64,000 nucleotides of DNA from NCBI GenBank assembly GCA_934746015.1, contig CAKVEW010000007.1:62001-126000 (forward strand). The letters are read 5' to 3'. This document shows, piece by piece, positions 26,097 to 36,915 of the stretch (the stretch's first letter is position 1; each line of letters begins with the position of its first letter). The position numbers and the translations under genes were made by a program. Under the pieces are notes generated by a model. It did not search any database, had not been told where the DNA came from, and saw only the letters and a program-made list of their open reading frames with translations. Source of the stretch: an uncultured Clostridium sp. (GTDB lineage Bacteria; Bacillota; Clostridia; Clostridiales; Clostridiaceae).

Positions 26097-27623
26097 TTAA
26101 ATTTCTTGATAGCTTTCTTCATCATTTGCTTTCTTTAGAGTAAATTCAAATTTAACACCATCTTCAGTATTAAATAAAGAATAGGAACTTTCGTGTAATT
26201 TTAAAATCCTTTTTACAATAGCAAGGCCTAAGCCATTACTATTATTTGAAGAGTTTCTTGCCTTATCTATTCTATAGAATTTATTATATAAATTATCTAT
26301 TTCCTCTTCAGGAATATATGCTCCTTTATTTTCAATAGAAATAGTAACTAACTCATCATTGGTATTTAGTTCTACAATTACTTTATTATTATTAGGCGTA
26401 TACTTTAAAGCATTACTTAATAGATTAGTTATAACTTGCTCTAATTGAAAAATATCACCTAAAATATAACAATATTCTAAATTAGTATTTAGTTCTAATT
26501 TTATGTTTTTTGATTCAAATTCTAATTTAAAGCTTTTTATTATTTTTTGAATTAATCTTAAAATATTGAATCTTTCAATTACTAGCTCTAAATTACCTGA
26601 TTCTAATTTTGAAAGCTCTAGCATATTAGTAACTAATTTATTCATTTTATGAGATTCATCTATTATGGTATCAAGATAAATTAAGGCGTCCTTTCCAGTA
26701 GCTATACCATCCTTTAAGCCTTCAGCATATCCTTCTATAATTCCTATTGGAGTTTTTAAATCATGAGAAACACTTGCTACAAAGTCTTTCCTCATCTCCT
26801 CAAGTTTACGCTCCTTTTCAATGTCCTCTTCTAATTTTTTATTTTTATATTTTAAATCTTCTAAAGCATTTTCTAAAGTAGAAGATAAAAAATTCAATGT
26901 TTTTGCAAGATTTCCTATTTCATCATCAGAAGTTGTTTCTTCACATTTAGCTGTAAAATCCATGGCTGACATTCTTTTAGCAACTTTATTTATGTTAACT
27001 AATGGTTTAGATATTAAATTGGCATAAACAGAAGAAAGGAAAATTCCAACTAAACTAAATCCTAAAAATAAATAAAAATAAAACTCTCTTATTACATCAG
27101 TAGCTTCATTTATAGGTTTCATTGAAGATACAGTTACTATAATAGAATCATTCTTTTGATTTAATGACATTGGAGTTAAAATACCAATCTTTGTAGTATT
27201 ACTAAAAGCATTTTCAAAAACACTAGTTTGTGATTTTCCAGTAGTAAGAACTTTATTAATAAGATATTTATCATCTATAAGTTCTTTACAGAAGGAGGTT
27301 AGTGTTTGAAAATCATCACTATTATTATAATTTAGCAGATATTTAAGATTACCATCTGTAGAAAATATAGCTATTTTAGAATTTGTATCCTGTTCAAATC
27401 TAAGTAAAGCTTCTGTTAATCTATTTTGATCTGAAATATCATAAGAATACATATTGCTGAATTTTATTGCTTCTTTAGTCATATCTTTAATTTTTTTATT
27501 TAAATAAAAGTCCTCAAAAAATAAAATTTGAAATAGCATACTAAAAATTAGTACCATAAATATTAATCCAAAGGTTATAAAAAATAATTTTTTTGACAGA
27601 CTAAATTTATTTTTTAGCTTCAA
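26097..27623 (-). CDS. Sensor histidine kinase
   Basis: A two-component sensor of about 508 residues. Two membrane helices (near residues 12-35 and 175-195) flank an extracellular sensor of roughly 140 residues, followed by a HAMP domain, a HisKA domain with the phosphorylated His in VASVSHDLKTPIGIIEGY, and an ATPase domain with NLLSNALKYTP (N box) and NGLGLAIVKRIL (G box). TTG 27623, inside the end of the response regulator gene, has GAGGAAG at proper distance; a longer frame to 27674 lacks a good start. The 17-bp overlap implies coupling with the regulator. The signal is unknown. Confidence 0.92.
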   Translation of the reverse strand: MKLKNKFSLSKKLFFITFGLIFMVLIFSMLFQILFFEDFYLNKKIKDMTKEAIKFSNMYSYDISDQNRLTEALLRFEQDTNSKIAIFSTDGNLKYLLNYNNSDDFQTLTSFCKELIDDKYLINKVLTTGKSQTSVFENAFSNTTKIGILTPMSLNQKNDSIIVTVSSMKPINEATDVIREFYFYLFLGFSLVGIFLSSVYANLISKPLVNINKVAKRMSAMDFTAKCEETTSDDEIGNLAKTLNFLSSTLENALEDLKYKNKKLEEDIEKERKLEEMRKDFVASVSHDLKTPIGIIEGYAEGLKDGIATGKDALIYLDTIIDESHKMNKLVTNMLELSKLESGNLELVIERFNILRLIQKIIKSFKLEFESKNIKLELNTNLEYCYILGDIFQLEQVITNLLSNALKYTPNNNKVIVELNTNDELVTISIENKGAYIPEEEIDNLYNKFYRIDKARNSSNNSNGLGLAIVKRILKLHESSYSLFNTEDGVKFEFTLKKANDEESYQEI

Positions 27624-28281
27624 ATCTATATCCACTTCCTCTAACTGTAATAATATATGAAGCCTTTTCTCCAAGTTTTTCTCTTAACCTTTTTATATTA
27701 GTATCTACAGTTCTTAAATCACCATAATAGTCCAATCCCCAAACATTATCTAATATGGTATCCCTTGACAAGGCTATTCCTTCATTATCTGCTAAGTAGC
27801 ATAAAAGTTCAAATTCCTTAGGAGAAAGATTAATAAGCTCATCATTTATCTTAACTTCGTGGGAAAGCTTGTTTATAGTTAAACCATCATATTCATTTAA
27901 ACTTGAGAAAGTATCTTCAGAGGTTCTCTTAAGCAGTGCCTTTACTTTAGCTATTAATACCTTCGGAGAAAATGGCTTAGTCATATAGTCATCTGCTCCC
28001 ATTTCATAACCAAAAAGTTTATCTTCTTCTTGTCCTTTTGCAGTTAGTAAAATAACAGGTACTGCAGAAACTTTTCTTATAGTTTCTAAAACTGTTATTC
28101 CATCAACTTTAGGCATCATTATATCTAAAATAACTAAATCTATTTTGTTATTTATAAAGTAGTTTATACCTTCATCCCCATCAGCAGCTTCTATAATAGT
28201 GAAGCCTTCTTTTAAAAAATAATCTCTTAACAAGAATCTTATACGAGTTTCGTCTTCAATTAATAAGATATTCTTTTTCAT
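27607..28281 (-). CDS. Response regulator, OmpR/PhoB family
   Basis: A 224-residue regulator. The receiver domain (1-120) has the acidic pair EDE near residue 10, phosphoacceptor Asp in DLVILDIMMPKVDG, Thr in LLTAKG and Lys in DDYMTKPFSP. The C-terminal winged-helix domain (130-224) ends RTVDTNIKRLREKLG and VRGSGYRFE, the PhoB-type DNA-binding signature. AGGAGGG precedes ATG 28281. It partners with the overlapping histidine kinase. Target genes cannot be read from the sequence, though the divergent M16 peptidase gene is a candidate. Confidence 0.94.
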   Translation of the reverse strand: MKKNILLIEDETRIRFLLRDYFLKEGFTIIEAADGDEGINYFINNKIDLVILDIMMPKVDGITVLETIRKVSAVPVILLTAKGQEEDKLFGYEMGADDYMTKPFSPKVLIAKVKALLKRTSEDTFSSLNEYDGLTINKLSHEVKINDELINLSPKEFELLCYLADNEGIALSRDTILDNVWGLDYYGDLRTVDTNIKRLREKLGEKASYIITVRGSGYRFEAKK

Positions 28282-28481
28282 AAAAGCCCTCCTTTTATTG
28301 TTAATATAATTATTATAAGTGCCAATAAAAATAAGGTAAAGTATTATTACAAATAATTTAAATCAAAAAGCTTTAATAATATAGATTATTACTGCAAACA
28401 TAGATATAATAATATTGTTATATTTTTAAGATACTCATATTATATTTTAAATAAGATAATGTGAGAGATGGGTGGGCTAGA

Positions 28482-29723
28482 ATGTTTAAATTGAATTTTG
28501 ATGTAAAAAAGCATCTTTTAGATAATGGCTTAGAAGTTGTAACTATAAAAAAAGATACTAAGGTAACTTCTATAAATGTTGGAGTTAAGGTTGGATCTTT
28601 ATATGAGAATATAAATGAAAAGGGAATATCTCACTTTATTGAGCACATGTTATTTAAGGGAACTAAAGGTAGAACTTACGAGGAGTTAAATGATGAGCTT
28701 GAGTTTTTAGGGGGAGAGTATAATGCTTATACTGATTATACTTCAACTGTTTATACTATAAGTTGTTTAGAAGAAGAACTGAATAATGCTATTGATATAT
28801 TAGGTGATATGATAATTAATCCTGCTTTTGATAGTGAAGAATTAGAAAAAGAAAGAGGAGTAATTCTTGCAGAAATGAGGGCAAGTAAAGATGATATAGA
28901 AGATTTAAGCTTTAAGAGAACTAATGAAGTAGCATTTAAAAATAATCCTTTAAGATATGATGTTGCAGGGTTAGAAAAGAATGTTAAAGCTTATAAAAGA
29001 GAAGATTTATTAGATTACTATAATACATATTATTTACCTAATAATTCATTGATAACTATAGTATCTTCCTTAGAACATGATGAGGCACTTAAAAAAATTG
29101 AAGAAGTATTTTCTTCATGGAAAGCTGGAGAGACAAAGGAAGTAGTAATAAGCGAAGAAGGGAATATTTCTAAATCAGTAACTACAATTAAAAAGAATAT
29201 AGAACAAAACACCATAGTTTATTTATATACTTTTTATAACTTAAGTAAGGATTTAGAATTGCCACTTAGAATACTAAATCATAGATTGGGAGAAAGTTCT
29301 AATTCTTTATTATTTAGAGAAGTAAGAGAAAAAAGAGGACTTGCTTATGATATTTATACTAGTATAGATATGACAAATAATGTTAAGACTTTATATATCT
29401 ATACTTCAGTTGGAGAAGAAGATTTAGAAGCAGCTAAAAAAGCTATAGATGAAACTATAACATCAGTAAAAAATGGAGATTTAGAAATTGGAGAAAGGGA
29501 TTTAGAACTTATGAAAAAGGTTCATAAGACAGCAGTTATATCTACTTTAGAAGATCCATCTGAATTATGTAATTATATGTTACATCAAGGTTTAGATGGA
29601 GAAGATTTTTATGAATTCCTAGAAGATATGAAGAGACTAAACAGTTTAGATATAAATAAAATTCATAAAGTAGCAGAAACAGTCTTAAATAATCCAACAA
29701 TTCATATACTGAAATCTAATTAA
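28482..29723 (+). CDS. M16-family zinc metallopeptidase
   Basis: A protein of about 413 residues of the insulinase/processing-peptidase family. The inverted zinc motif HFIEH lies near residue 50 with the distal Glu in EELEKERGVILAEM about 75 residues later. The C-terminal half keeps the inactive-lobe signature with RGLAYDIYTS. No signal peptide is seen, so it should act inside the cell. ATG 28482 is favoured; a GTG at 28461 is also in frame. It is followed 13 bp later by recX. Substrate unknown. Confidence 0.88.
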   Translation: MFKLNFDVKKHLLDNGLEVVTIKKDTKVTSINVGVKVGSLYENINEKGISHFIEHMLFKGTKGRTYEELNDELEFLGGEYNAYTDYTSTVYTISCLEEELNNAIDILGDMIINPAFDSEELEKERGVILAEMRASKDDIEDLSFKRTNEVAFKNNPLRYDVAGLEKNVKAYKREDLLDYYNTYYLPNNSLITIVSSLEHDEALKKIEEVFSSWKAGETKEVVISEEGNISKSVTTIKKNIEQNTIVYLYTFYNLSKDLELPLRILNHRLGESSNSLLFREVREKRGLAYDIYTSIDMTNNVKTLYIYTSVGEEDLEAAKKAIDETITSVKNGDLEIGERDLELMKKVHKTAVISTLEDPSELCNYMLHQGLDGEDFYEFLEDMKRLNSLDINKIHKVAETVLNNPTIHILKSN

Positions 29724-29736
29724 TGTGGAGAAATTT

Positions 29737-30372
29737 ATGGATGTAATTACAAAAATTGAAGTACAAAAGAGAAACAAAGACAGATCTAATATATATATTA
29801 ATAATGATTATGCATTTTCATTAAGCAATGAGTTAGTTTATAAAGAAGGACTTAAAGTAAATGAAAAAATAGACATAGATAGAATTAATTCTATTGCAAA
29901 GGAAGATAATTATTTGAAGTGTAAGACTACAGCTTTAAGAATAGTTGAAAAATCCTATAAAAGTGAAAAAGAATTAATAGATAAACTTATTCTAAAAGGC
30001 TATGATAATGAAGCTATAGATAAAACTATGAATGTATTAAAAGAATATAATTTTATAAATGACGAGAATTATGTTAAAATGTACATTAAAGATAAAGTTA
30101 AACTAGTAGGTAAAAAAAAGATAAAATACGATTTAGCTAAAAAGGGAATTAGCGATAAAATAATAGATGAAGAAATTTATAATATAGACAGTGAAGATGA
30201 AAGGAATACTGCCTATAACTTAGCAATAAAAAAATATAATACTATAGCTAAAAGAGAATCAGATAGATTTAAGTTATCACAAAAGCTATATAGATTTTTA
30301 TTGTCAAAGGGATATGGCTACGATATAGTTTCAAATGTTGTAAAGGAAATTACAAAGGTGGAGGATAACTAA
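29737..30372 (+). CDS. recX: Regulatory protein RecX
   Basis: A protein of about 211 residues made of repeated three-helix units, with the RecX patterns ALRIVEKSYKSEKELIDKL, KGYDNEAIDKTMNVLKEYNFINDE and KLVGKKKIKYDLAKKGIS. RecX binds RecA filaments and modulates recombination and the SOS response. ATG 29737 is chosen because GGAG lies six bases upstream; a GTG at 29725 is in frame but lacks a site. Low sequence conservation is usual for this family. recA is not in the window. Confidence 0.88.
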   Translation: MDVITKIEVQKRNKDRSNIYINNDYAFSLSNELVYKEGLKVNEKIDIDRINSIAKEDNYLKCKTTALRIVEKSYKSEKELIDKLILKGYDNEAIDKTMNVLKEYNFINDENYVKMYIKDKVKLVGKKKIKYDLAKKGISDKIIDEEIYNIDSEDERNTAYNLAIKKYNTIAKRESDRFKLSQKLYRFLLSKGYGYDIVSNVVKEITKVEDN

Positions 30373-30393
30373 TTTTTTAAAGGAGATGCATTA

Positions 30394-31464
30394 ATGATTG
30401 CATATTTACCACATATTATATGTACCTTATTAATGATTTTTTCAATAAAAGATAGTATTAAAGGATCATTAGAAGATGAAAGTGCTAAATATTCATTAAA
30501 TAGATTAATATATTATTTTTCAATATTTATAACTTTTTTTCTTATGTTTTTAAATTTAGAAAAGATATATTTAATTATTTTACAGTTTATTAGTAATAAT
30601 CCTAATTTAATTATTTTTAATAATAGTATTTTTAAAGCTTTAATTTTAGGCATAGTTTTTCTTTTAATACAGTCAATAATATATTGGGTATTAAAAGCCT
30701 TAAATGAACCTTTAACTAAGGCTTATAATATTTTGTTAAGTAGGGGTAAATTTAGGATAATTTTATTTTCTACGATTTTTGGATTATTAAGAGGATTAGT
30801 AATAATACTTATAATTTTTATGGGTATAATTTCATATAATACTACTTTTGGAAAAGAATATAAAATTAATTTTTTTAATAGTATAAATGGCTATAGTAGG
30901 CTAGAAAGTATTGTTTCAATAAATAAACCTATTTTATCTTATAGTGATTTTAAAGAATATTTACCAGCCAATTCAAATGTGATTATATACTATAATGGTG
31001 TTACTTTAGAAGAAGGAATAAAATCATTACCAGAGATAGATAATAAAGCAAAAGAAATAGTAAGTAATGCAAAGACAGATAGAGAAAAGGCACAAAGATT
31101 ATATGCTTGGATTGGATCTAATATAAGATATGATTTTGATAAAGCTGAAAAAGCATTAAGTCCAGAAGGCGTTTCTAATAGTGGATCAATTGAAGCGTGG
31201 AATAGTAGAAGTGGAATATGCTTTGATTATGCTTGCCTCTACGTTTCAATGTCTAGAGCAGTTGGATTAAAAACTAGAATAATCACTGGGGAAGCTTATG
31301 ATGGTCAAAATTATGGGCCTCATGCATGGAATCAAGTTTATTTAGAGGATGAAGGAAAATGGATTAATGTAGATCCTACTTTTTACTTGTCTGGAAATTA
31401 TTTTGACAATGCTGATTTTAATAAAGACCACTTAAATTCAGAAGTTGCTGGAGAGTGGATGTAA
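30394..31464 (+). CDS. Membrane protein with C-terminal transglutaminase-like domain
   Basis: A 356-residue protein. Residues 1-150 contain about four membrane helices; the rest is a transglutaminase-like cysteine protease domain. The catalytic triad is visible as Cys in SGICFDYACLY, His in YGPHAWNQVY and Asp in WINVDPTF. The topology suggests the catalytic domain faces outside. Such proteins are common in clostridia; wall or peptide processing is inferred, not shown. AAAGGAGATG precedes ATG 30394. Confidence 0.87.
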   Translation: MIAYLPHIICTLLMIFSIKDSIKGSLEDESAKYSLNRLIYYFSIFITFFLMFLNLEKIYLIILQFISNNPNLIIFNNSIFKALILGIVFLLIQSIIYWVLKALNEPLTKAYNILLSRGKFRIILFSTIFGLLRGLVIILIIFMGIISYNTTFGKEYKINFFNSINGYSRLESIVSINKPILSYSDFKEYLPANSNVIIYYNGVTLEEGIKSLPEIDNKAKEIVSNAKTDREKAQRLYAWIGSNIRYDFDKAEKALSPEGVSNSGSIEAWNSRSGICFDYACLYVSMSRAVGLKTRIITGEAYDGQNYGPHAWNQVYLEDEGKWINVDPTFYLSGNYFDNADFNKDHLNSEVAGEWM

Positions 31465-31500
31465 GTAGAAATATTTTAAGTATAGATATTAGATTAAAAG

Positions 31501-31545
31501 AAAAAAGTCCTATTACCGAAAAGAGGTCATAGGGCTTTTTTACTT
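31501..31545. terminator. Bidirectional terminator
   Basis: Stem AAAAAAGTCCTAT (31501-31513) with ATAGGGCTTTTTT (31529-31541), one G-T pair, between the transglutaminase gene and the convergent TPR gene; A- and T-runs flank it on both strands. Confidence 0.85.
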
Positions 31546-31883
31546 TTTGATAGTATTAATTTAATTGCTTTTTCACAATCTGTATCTGATGAATCTAGGG
31601 ACCAAGCCATATTAAAGTATATTAATGCTTTTTTTACATCTTCTTTCATTGCATAACAATAAGCTAAATTGAAATAATATTTGCTTTCTTGTTGCATAGT
31701 TAAAGCTTTTTTTATCATTTCCATTGCTTTATCGAATTCTTTTAATTTAATGAAACATACACCACAATTATAATATGAACATGCTGTATTTTCATTATTT
31801 TCAATGGATACCTTGTATAGATCTATAGCTTTTTCATAATCTTTAAGATTATAATATTTGTTACCTTCATTAAATGAATGCAT
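31527..31883 (-). CDS. Tetratricopeptide-repeat protein
   Basis: A 118-residue protein made almost entirely of about three TPR units, e.g. NKYYNLKDYEKAIDLYKVSI, then CGVCFIKLKEFDKAMEMIKK and NLAYCYAMKEDVKKALIYF. TPRs form helical scaffolds for protein contacts; nothing indicates the partner. ATG 31883 follows GGAGG at five bases and is preferred over a GTG two codons upstream. The last bases overlap the terminator. Confidence 0.8.
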   Translation of the reverse strand: MHSFNEGNKYYNLKDYEKAIDLYKVSIENNENTACSYYNCGVCFIKLKEFDKAMEMIKKALTMQQESKYYFNLAYCYAMKEDVKKALIYFNMAWSLDSSDTDCEKAIKLILSKSKKAL

Positions 31884-32109
31884 AGACACCTCCTGGATAG
31901 TCTTTCTATTAATATAATTATTTCCTAATTAATTTATTATTATTCAATATATGTATTTTTTATATTCTGTGATAATAAAAAATATACATATATAATTTGC
32001 ACAATACAATTCGACAAAGTTTTTCAAAAATCACTTTATTTTTTTAGATTTCTTTAATATAATGTATTTATGTTTTTTAGAAAGGACAATATAGATCAGG
32101 AGAGATGGT

Positions 32110-33054
32110 ATGTGTAAGAAAAATCCTTATATTTTAGTATTAGGGGCATCAATAGTAGATATTATAGGTTTTAGTAGAAAGAAGTATCAAAAAAGGGATT
32201 CAATACCTGGGCAAATAAAAATATCTTTAGGTGGAGTATGTAGAAACATTGCTGAAAATTTAGCGAGAGTTAATGTTAATACAGAATTTATATCTATTTT
32301 AGGTGGGGATGATCAAGGAAAAAATATATTAAACAACTCTATTAAGATAGGGTATAATATGAGCAATTCTTTGATTTTAGAAGATGAATATACTCCTACA
32401 TATATGGCAGTTTTAAATGAAGATGGTGAGATGGAATCTGCTATAGTAGATATGGAGTGTTTAAATAAAATGGACTCTTCATTTATAGATTCAAAAGCAA
32501 GTATTATAGAAAATGCAGAATATGTTATTTTAGATGCTGATAATCCAGAACTTCTAGAATATATATTAACTAAGTTTGCAGGGAAAACTAAATTTATTTT
32601 AGATCCTGTTTCAGCAACAAAAGCAAAAAAAGTAGAGCATTTAATAAAATATTTTCACACTATAAAACCAAATAGGTTAGAAACAGAACTTTTATGTGGA
32701 TTTAAAATAGAAAGTGATAATGATTTAATTAAGGCTGCTAATTATTTTAGATCTTTAGGGGTAGAAAATGTATTTATAAGCTTAGATGCTGATGGAATAT
32801 ATTATAAAAATTCAAAAGAAGAAGGCAAAATTAGAACTACAGCAGTTGAAGTGAAAAATGTAACAGGAGCAGGAGACTCATTTGTTGCAGGTGTTGGATA
32901 TGGGTATATGAATAATTTATCAATTAAAGATACGATAAAATATGCCATTGCAATGTCTATAGTTACTATAACTCATGAAGAAACTATAAATCCAAGTATG
33001 AGTGAAGAGTTTGTTAATGAGTTTATTAAAGATATGGAGTGGATTGAAGGATAA
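32110..33054 (+). CDS. PfkB-family carbohydrate/nucleoside kinase
   Basis: A 314-residue ribokinase-like sugar kinase. The N-terminal GGVCRNIAENLARVN pattern and the C-terminal NVTGAGDSFVAG, containing the catalytic Asp and anion hole, are both present. The central KPNRLETELLCG resembles pseudouridine kinases (PsuK/YeiC), which phosphorylate pseudouridine for breakdown. No psuG partner gene is adjacent, so the substrate is uncertain. CAGGAGA precedes ATG 32110. The upstream 31884-32109 interval is AT-rich with no recognised element. Confidence 0.85.
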   Translation: MCKKNPYILVLGASIVDIIGFSRKKYQKRDSIPGQIKISLGGVCRNIAENLARVNVNTEFISILGGDDQGKNILNNSIKIGYNMSNSLILEDEYTPTYMAVLNEDGEMESAIVDMECLNKMDSSFIDSKASIIENAEYVILDADNPELLEYILTKFAGKTKFILDPVSATKAKKVEHLIKYFHTIKPNRLETELLCGFKIESDNDLIKAANYFRSLGVENVFISLDADGIYYKNSKEEGKIRTTAVEVKNVTGAGDSFVAGVGYGYMNNLSIKDTIKYAIAMSIVTITHEETINPSMSEEFVNEFIKDMEWIEG

Positions 33055-33112
33055 TTACATAAAATATATTTCTTTTACATAAGCTAATGATACAAGCTTG
33101 GAGGTGAAAGAA

Positions 33113-33238
33113 ATGAGTAAAAAAAGTAAAAATAGTCATAAAAAGAATATTAATCATAATCCACAAGTAGAAAGTGTAAAGGCAGCCTTTGGAGAACCAA
33201 AAGCAAAAGAACATGATAAAAAGGATTTTATAATTTAA
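33113..33238 (+). CDS. Small basic hydrophilic protein
   Basis: A 41-residue ORF with an excellent ribosome site (GGAGGTGAAAG) before ATG 33113. The first 15 residues are Lys/Ser/Asn/His-rich, followed by VESVKAAFGEPKAKEHD. No signal or membrane helix. I do not recognise a family with confidence. The ribosome site and balanced composition support a real gene; a spore or nucleic-acid-binding role would be speculation. Confidence 0.6.
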   Translation: MSKKSKNSHKKNINHNPQVESVKAAFGEPKAKEHDKKDFII

Positions 33239-33309
33239 TTCTTTCATTTCTTTAATATTGACAAAAATAATAATATATTATAAGATAACTTTACAAAATC
33301 ATATATTAA

Positions 33310-33550
33310 AAGCAATGAGAAAGAGGAGTAAGGAATACTGTATATAAAGAGAATGAAGGTCACTGGCTGAAAGCCTTCTATATTAAAGTACCCTGAAGGT
33401 AGCTTTTGAGCATCTTTACTGAAATTAAGTAAGTAAAGGCGGCTGTTCTTAGTCGTTAATAAATAAAGAGCTTAATATATTTATTATGTTAAGAATAAAG
33501 GTGGTACCGCGAGTCTTCGTCCTTTTATGACGAAGGCTCTTTTTATTTTA
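33310..33550 (+). promoter_or_regulatory. T-box leader of valS
   Basis: The leader carries a Stem I (GAATGAAGGTCACTGGCTGAAAGCCTTC region), the antiterminator T-box AAAGGTGGTACCGCG (33498-33512) and a terminator stem (GAGTCTTCGTCC with GACGAAGGCTC, 33511-33539) followed by T. T-boxes read uncharged tRNA and permit transcription when it accumulates. A GTA triplet at 33388-33390, in the expected 3' side of Stem I, is a candidate Val specifier. TTGACA at 33258-33263 is a probable -35 element. It controls valS. Confidence 0.93.
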
Positions 33551-33603
33551 TACAAATTTAATTGATACTAACACTAGTTGATTAAATAAAGGAGGAAAAT
33601 GAT

Positions 33604-36246
33604 ATGTCAGAAAAGAAAAACTTAGCCACAACTTATAACCCAAAAGAGTTTGAAGAAAGAATTTATAAGAATTGGGAAGAAAAAAAATATTTTACACCAA
33701 TAATTGATAAAAGTAAGAAGCCTTTTTCAATAGTTATGCCACCACCAAATATAACCGGTAAGTTGCACTTAGGTCATGCCCTTGATAATACTCTTCAAGA
33801 TATGCTTATAAGATTTAAGAGAATGCAAGGATATTGTACTTTATGGCTGCCAGGACAAGACCATGCTTCAATTGCTACTGAAGTTAAGGTTGAAAACGAA
33901 CTTTTAAAAGAAGGTTTAGTTAAAAAGGAAATGGGAAGAGAAGCATTTCTTGAAAAAGTTTGGGAATGGGCAGATGAATATAGAGGCACTATAAGAACTC
34001 AGCTTAAGAAAATGGGAGTTTCTTGTGACTTCTCTAGAGAAGCCTTTACTATGGATGAAAATTTAAATAAGGCAGTTAGAACTGTTTTTGTTAAATTATA
34101 TAATGAAGGATTAATTTATCAAGGAAATAGAATAACAAATTGGTGTCCAAAGTGTACAACAGCACTTTCAGATGCAGAAATAGAATATGAAGAAAAAGAA
34201 GGCTTCTTCTGGCATATAAATTACCCATTAGCTGATGGAAGTGGATATTTAGAAATAGCAACTACAAGACCAGAAACATTACTTGGTGATACTGCAGTTG
34301 CTGTAAATCCAAATGATTATAGATTTAAAGATTTAGTAGGAAAGATGATAAAGTTACCTTTAACAGATAGAGAAATTCCTATAGTTGCTGATGATTATGT
34401 TGACATTGAGTTTGGAACTGGTGCTGTTAAGATAACACCTGCTCACGATCCTAATGACTTCCAAGTTGGACTTAGACATAACTTACCACAAATTAGAGTT
34501 ATGGATGATCATGGGGTTATTAATGAGCTTGGAGGAAAATATAAAGGCTTAGATAGATATGAAGCTAGAAAGCAAATGGTTAAAGATTTAGAGGAACAAG
34601 GCTTATTAGTTAAAGTTAAACCTCATACTCATAATGTTGGAACACATGATAGATGTGGAACTGTTATTGAGCCTATTATATCTAAACAATGGTATGTTAA
34701 AATGGAATCTTTAGCAAAACCAGCTATAGAAGCAGTAAGAAATAATGAAACTAAATTTGTTCCAGAAAGATTTGATAAGATTTACTTCAATTGGATGGAA
34801 AATATTCAAGATTGGTGTATTTCAAGACAATTATGGTGGGGACATAGAATTCCAGTTTGGTACTGTGATGATTGTAGAGAAATTATAGTTGAAGTAGATG
34901 CACCAGAAACTTGCCCTAAGTGTGGCTCTAAACACTTACATCAAGATGAAGATGTGTTAGATACTTGGTTCTCATCAGCATTATGGCCTTTCTCAACTTT
35001 AGGTTGGCCAAATAAAACAGAGGATTTAGAATACTTCTATCCAACAAATGTTTTAGTAACTGGATATGATATTATTTTCTTCTGGGTTGCAAGAATGATA
35101 TTCTCGGGAATACACAACATGGATAAAACTCCATTTGATACAGTTCTAATCCATGGTATTATAAGAGATTCTCAAGGAAGAAAAATGAGTAAATCTCTAG
35201 GTAATGGTGTTGATCCATTAGAAGTTATTGATGAATATGGTGCTGATGCCTTAAGATTTATGTTAGTTACAGGAAACTCACCAGGAAATGATATAAGATA
35301 TATTCCAGAAAGAGTTGAAGCAGCTAGAAACTTTGCAAATAAGATGTGGAATGCATCTAGATTTGTTATGATGAATCTTGATAAAGAAGTTATGGATAAG
35401 TACGCTGATTGCAAAGAATATAGTTTAGCTGATAAGTGGATTCTTTCAAGAATGAATACTTTAGTTAGTGAAGTAACTGAAAACATGGAAAAATATGAAT
35501 TAGGAATTGCTCTTCAAAAAGTATATGACTTTATGTGGACTGAATTCTGCGATTGGTATATAGAATTAGTTAAGGGCGTATTATACGGTGAAGATGAAAA
35601 AGCAAAAGGAATAGTTTATAATGTTTTAAATGAAGTATTACAAACTGGACTTAAGTTATTACATCCTGTAATGCCATTTATAACTGAAGAAATATATACT
35701 ACATTAACAGATGGAGATTCAATAATTGTTTCAAACTGGCCAGAGTATAATGAAGCTCTAAGAAATGAAAAAGCTGAAAAAGATATGGACTTTATAATTG
35801 AAGCAATTAAAGGTTTAAGAAATGTTAGAGCAGAAATGAATGTTCCACCATCAAGAAAGGCTAAGGTTATAGCACATGCTACAAATGAAGCAAAAGAAGC
35901 CTTTACATCAGGAGTTAACTATATTGAAAAATTAGCATCTGCTTCTGAAGTAGTATTTATAGCTGATAAAAATGAAGTTCCAGAAAATGCAGTATCTTTA
36001 GTTGTTAAAGGCGGAGAATTATTTATGCCGCTTTTAGACTTAGTAGATAAGGAAAAGGAACTTGAAAGATTAAATAAAGAAAAGAAAAAGCTAGAAGGGG
36101 AAGTTGAAAGAATTGACAAAAAGCTTTCTAACCAAGGCTTTGTAGCTAAAGCACCACAAGCTGTTATAGATGGTGAAAAAGAAAAGAGAGAAAAGTATCA
36201 AGAAATGCTAAATGCTGTTTTAGTTAGAATAGAAGCTTTAAATTAG
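33604..36246 (+). CDS. valS: Valyl-tRNA synthetase
   Basis: An 880-residue class I aminoacyl-tRNA synthetase that charges tRNA-Val and edits misactivated Thr. The HIGH-type motif is [15 protein letters not shown] near residue 45 and the KMSKS motif [14 protein letters not shown] near residue 525. The editing domain has [17 protein letters not shown]. The C-terminal coiled coil (about 815-880) is the tRNA-binding arm typical of ValRS. AAAGGAGG precedes ATG 33604. Control is by the T-box directly upstream. Confidence 0.98.
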   Translation: MSEKKNLATTYNPKEFEERIYKNWEEKKYFTPIIDKSKKPFSIVMPPPNITGKLHLGHALDNTLQDMLIRFKRMQGYCTLWLPGQDHASIATEVKVENELLKEGLVKKEMGREAFLEKVWEWADEYRGTIRTQLKKMGVSCDFSREAFTMDENLNKAVRTVFVKLYNEGLIYQGNRITNWCPKCTTALSDAEIEYEEKEGFFWHINYPLADGSGYLEIATTRPETLLGDTAVAVNPNDYRFKDLVGKMIKLPLTDREIPIVADDYVDIEFGTGAVKITPAHDPNDFQVGLRHNLPQIRVMDDHGVINELGGKYKGLDRYEARKQMVKDLEEQGLLVKVKPHTHNVGTHDRCGTVIEPIISKQWYVKMESLAKPAIEAVRNNETKFVPERFDKIYFNWMENIQDWCISRQLWWGHRIPVWYCDDCREIIVEVDAPETCPKCGSKHLHQDEDVLDTWFSSALWPFSTLGWPNKTEDLEYFYPTNVLVTGYDIIFFWVARMIFSGIHNMDKTPFDTVLIHGIIRDSQGRKMSKSLGNGVDPLEVIDEYGADALRFMLVTGNSPGNDIRYIPERVEAARNFANKMWNASRFVMMNLDKEVMDKYADCKEYSLADKWILSRMNTLVSEVTENMEKYELGIALQKVYDFMWTEFCDWYIELVKGVLYGEDEKAKGIVYNVLNEVLQTGLKLLHPVMPFITEEIYTTLTDGDSIIVSNWPEYNEALRNEKAEKDMDFIIEAIKGLRNVRAEMNVPPSRKAKVIAHATNEAKEAFTSGVNYIEKLASASEVVFIADKNEVPENAVSLVVKGGELFMPLLDLVDKEKELERLNKEKKKLEGEVERIDKKLSNQGFVAKAPQAVIDGEKEKREKYQEMLNAVLVRIEALN

Positions 36247-36313
36247 TGAAGAACTAAAAGGTAATAGTGAATAGTTAGTGTTGTAATTTGTGCCAAATTA
36301 CACAAATAAACTT

Positions 36314-36362
36314 AGGGAGTATCATTAATGGATTGAAATCTATTAATAATACTCCCTTTAAT
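36314..36362. terminator. Bidirectional terminator after valS
   Basis: A 16-bp stem (36314-36329 with 36342-36357, one mismatch) followed by TTTA on the plus strand. It also lies just past the end of the convergent minus-strand gene. Confidence 0.85.
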
Positions 36363-36371
36363 TTATTTATA

Positions 36372-36803
36372 TTAAAATATTTGTAAAATAGTATTAGCTA
36401 AATTACTACTTGGATCTTTTTCTAGAACTTCTTCTGCTATTTTAATTGCATCATAAGGCTTTAAAAATGGTGTTGGTAATGTAGAAAAAATCAGAATCCA
36501 CTCTTTGTAGTCTATGTTATCATCATACCTTAAAGCTTTTTGAATATGATAAAAAGCTAACTCCTCGTAAGATAAAGGTGTTAATACTATAAATATATAA
36601 TAGGACATTAAATAATTGGCATAAGCTAGTTCTTTAAAAAGATTTTTAGCTTCAAGGGTATTTATTTTATTAATTAACCAAAAATAAAAATTATTTCTTA
36701 AATAGTAATCGCAATTCTTTAATTTAACTAGTTTTTCTTCATTTATTTCGTATATAGATATTTTATTTAAATCTAAATCTAAAATTTCGTTTAAATCATT
36801 CAT
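36372..36803 (-). CDS. Uncharacterised helical protein
   Basis: A 143-residue protein not recognised. It is mostly alpha-helical; the second half, with YHIQKALRYDDNIDYKEW and AIKIAEEVLEKDPSSNLA, resembles degenerate TPR units. No signal peptide. AAAGGAG lies before ATG 36803, supporting expression. Monocistronic and convergent with valS. Confidence 0.6.
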   Translation of the reverse strand: MNDLNEILDLDLNKISIYEINEEKLVKLKNCDYYLRNNFYFWLINKINTLEAKNLFKELAYANYLMSYYIFIVLTPLSYEELAFYHIQKALRYDDNIDYKEWILIFSTLPTPFLKPYDAIKIAEEVLEKDPSSNLANTILQIF

Positions 36804-36915
36804 CTTTAAGCTCCTTTGTTTACTTATAATAATTATAGTATAAAGGTTGACAAAGAAATTTAAAAGTGATAAAAATAGGTTAATTAATACTACATAATAA
36901 GAGAGTAGGTTGAAT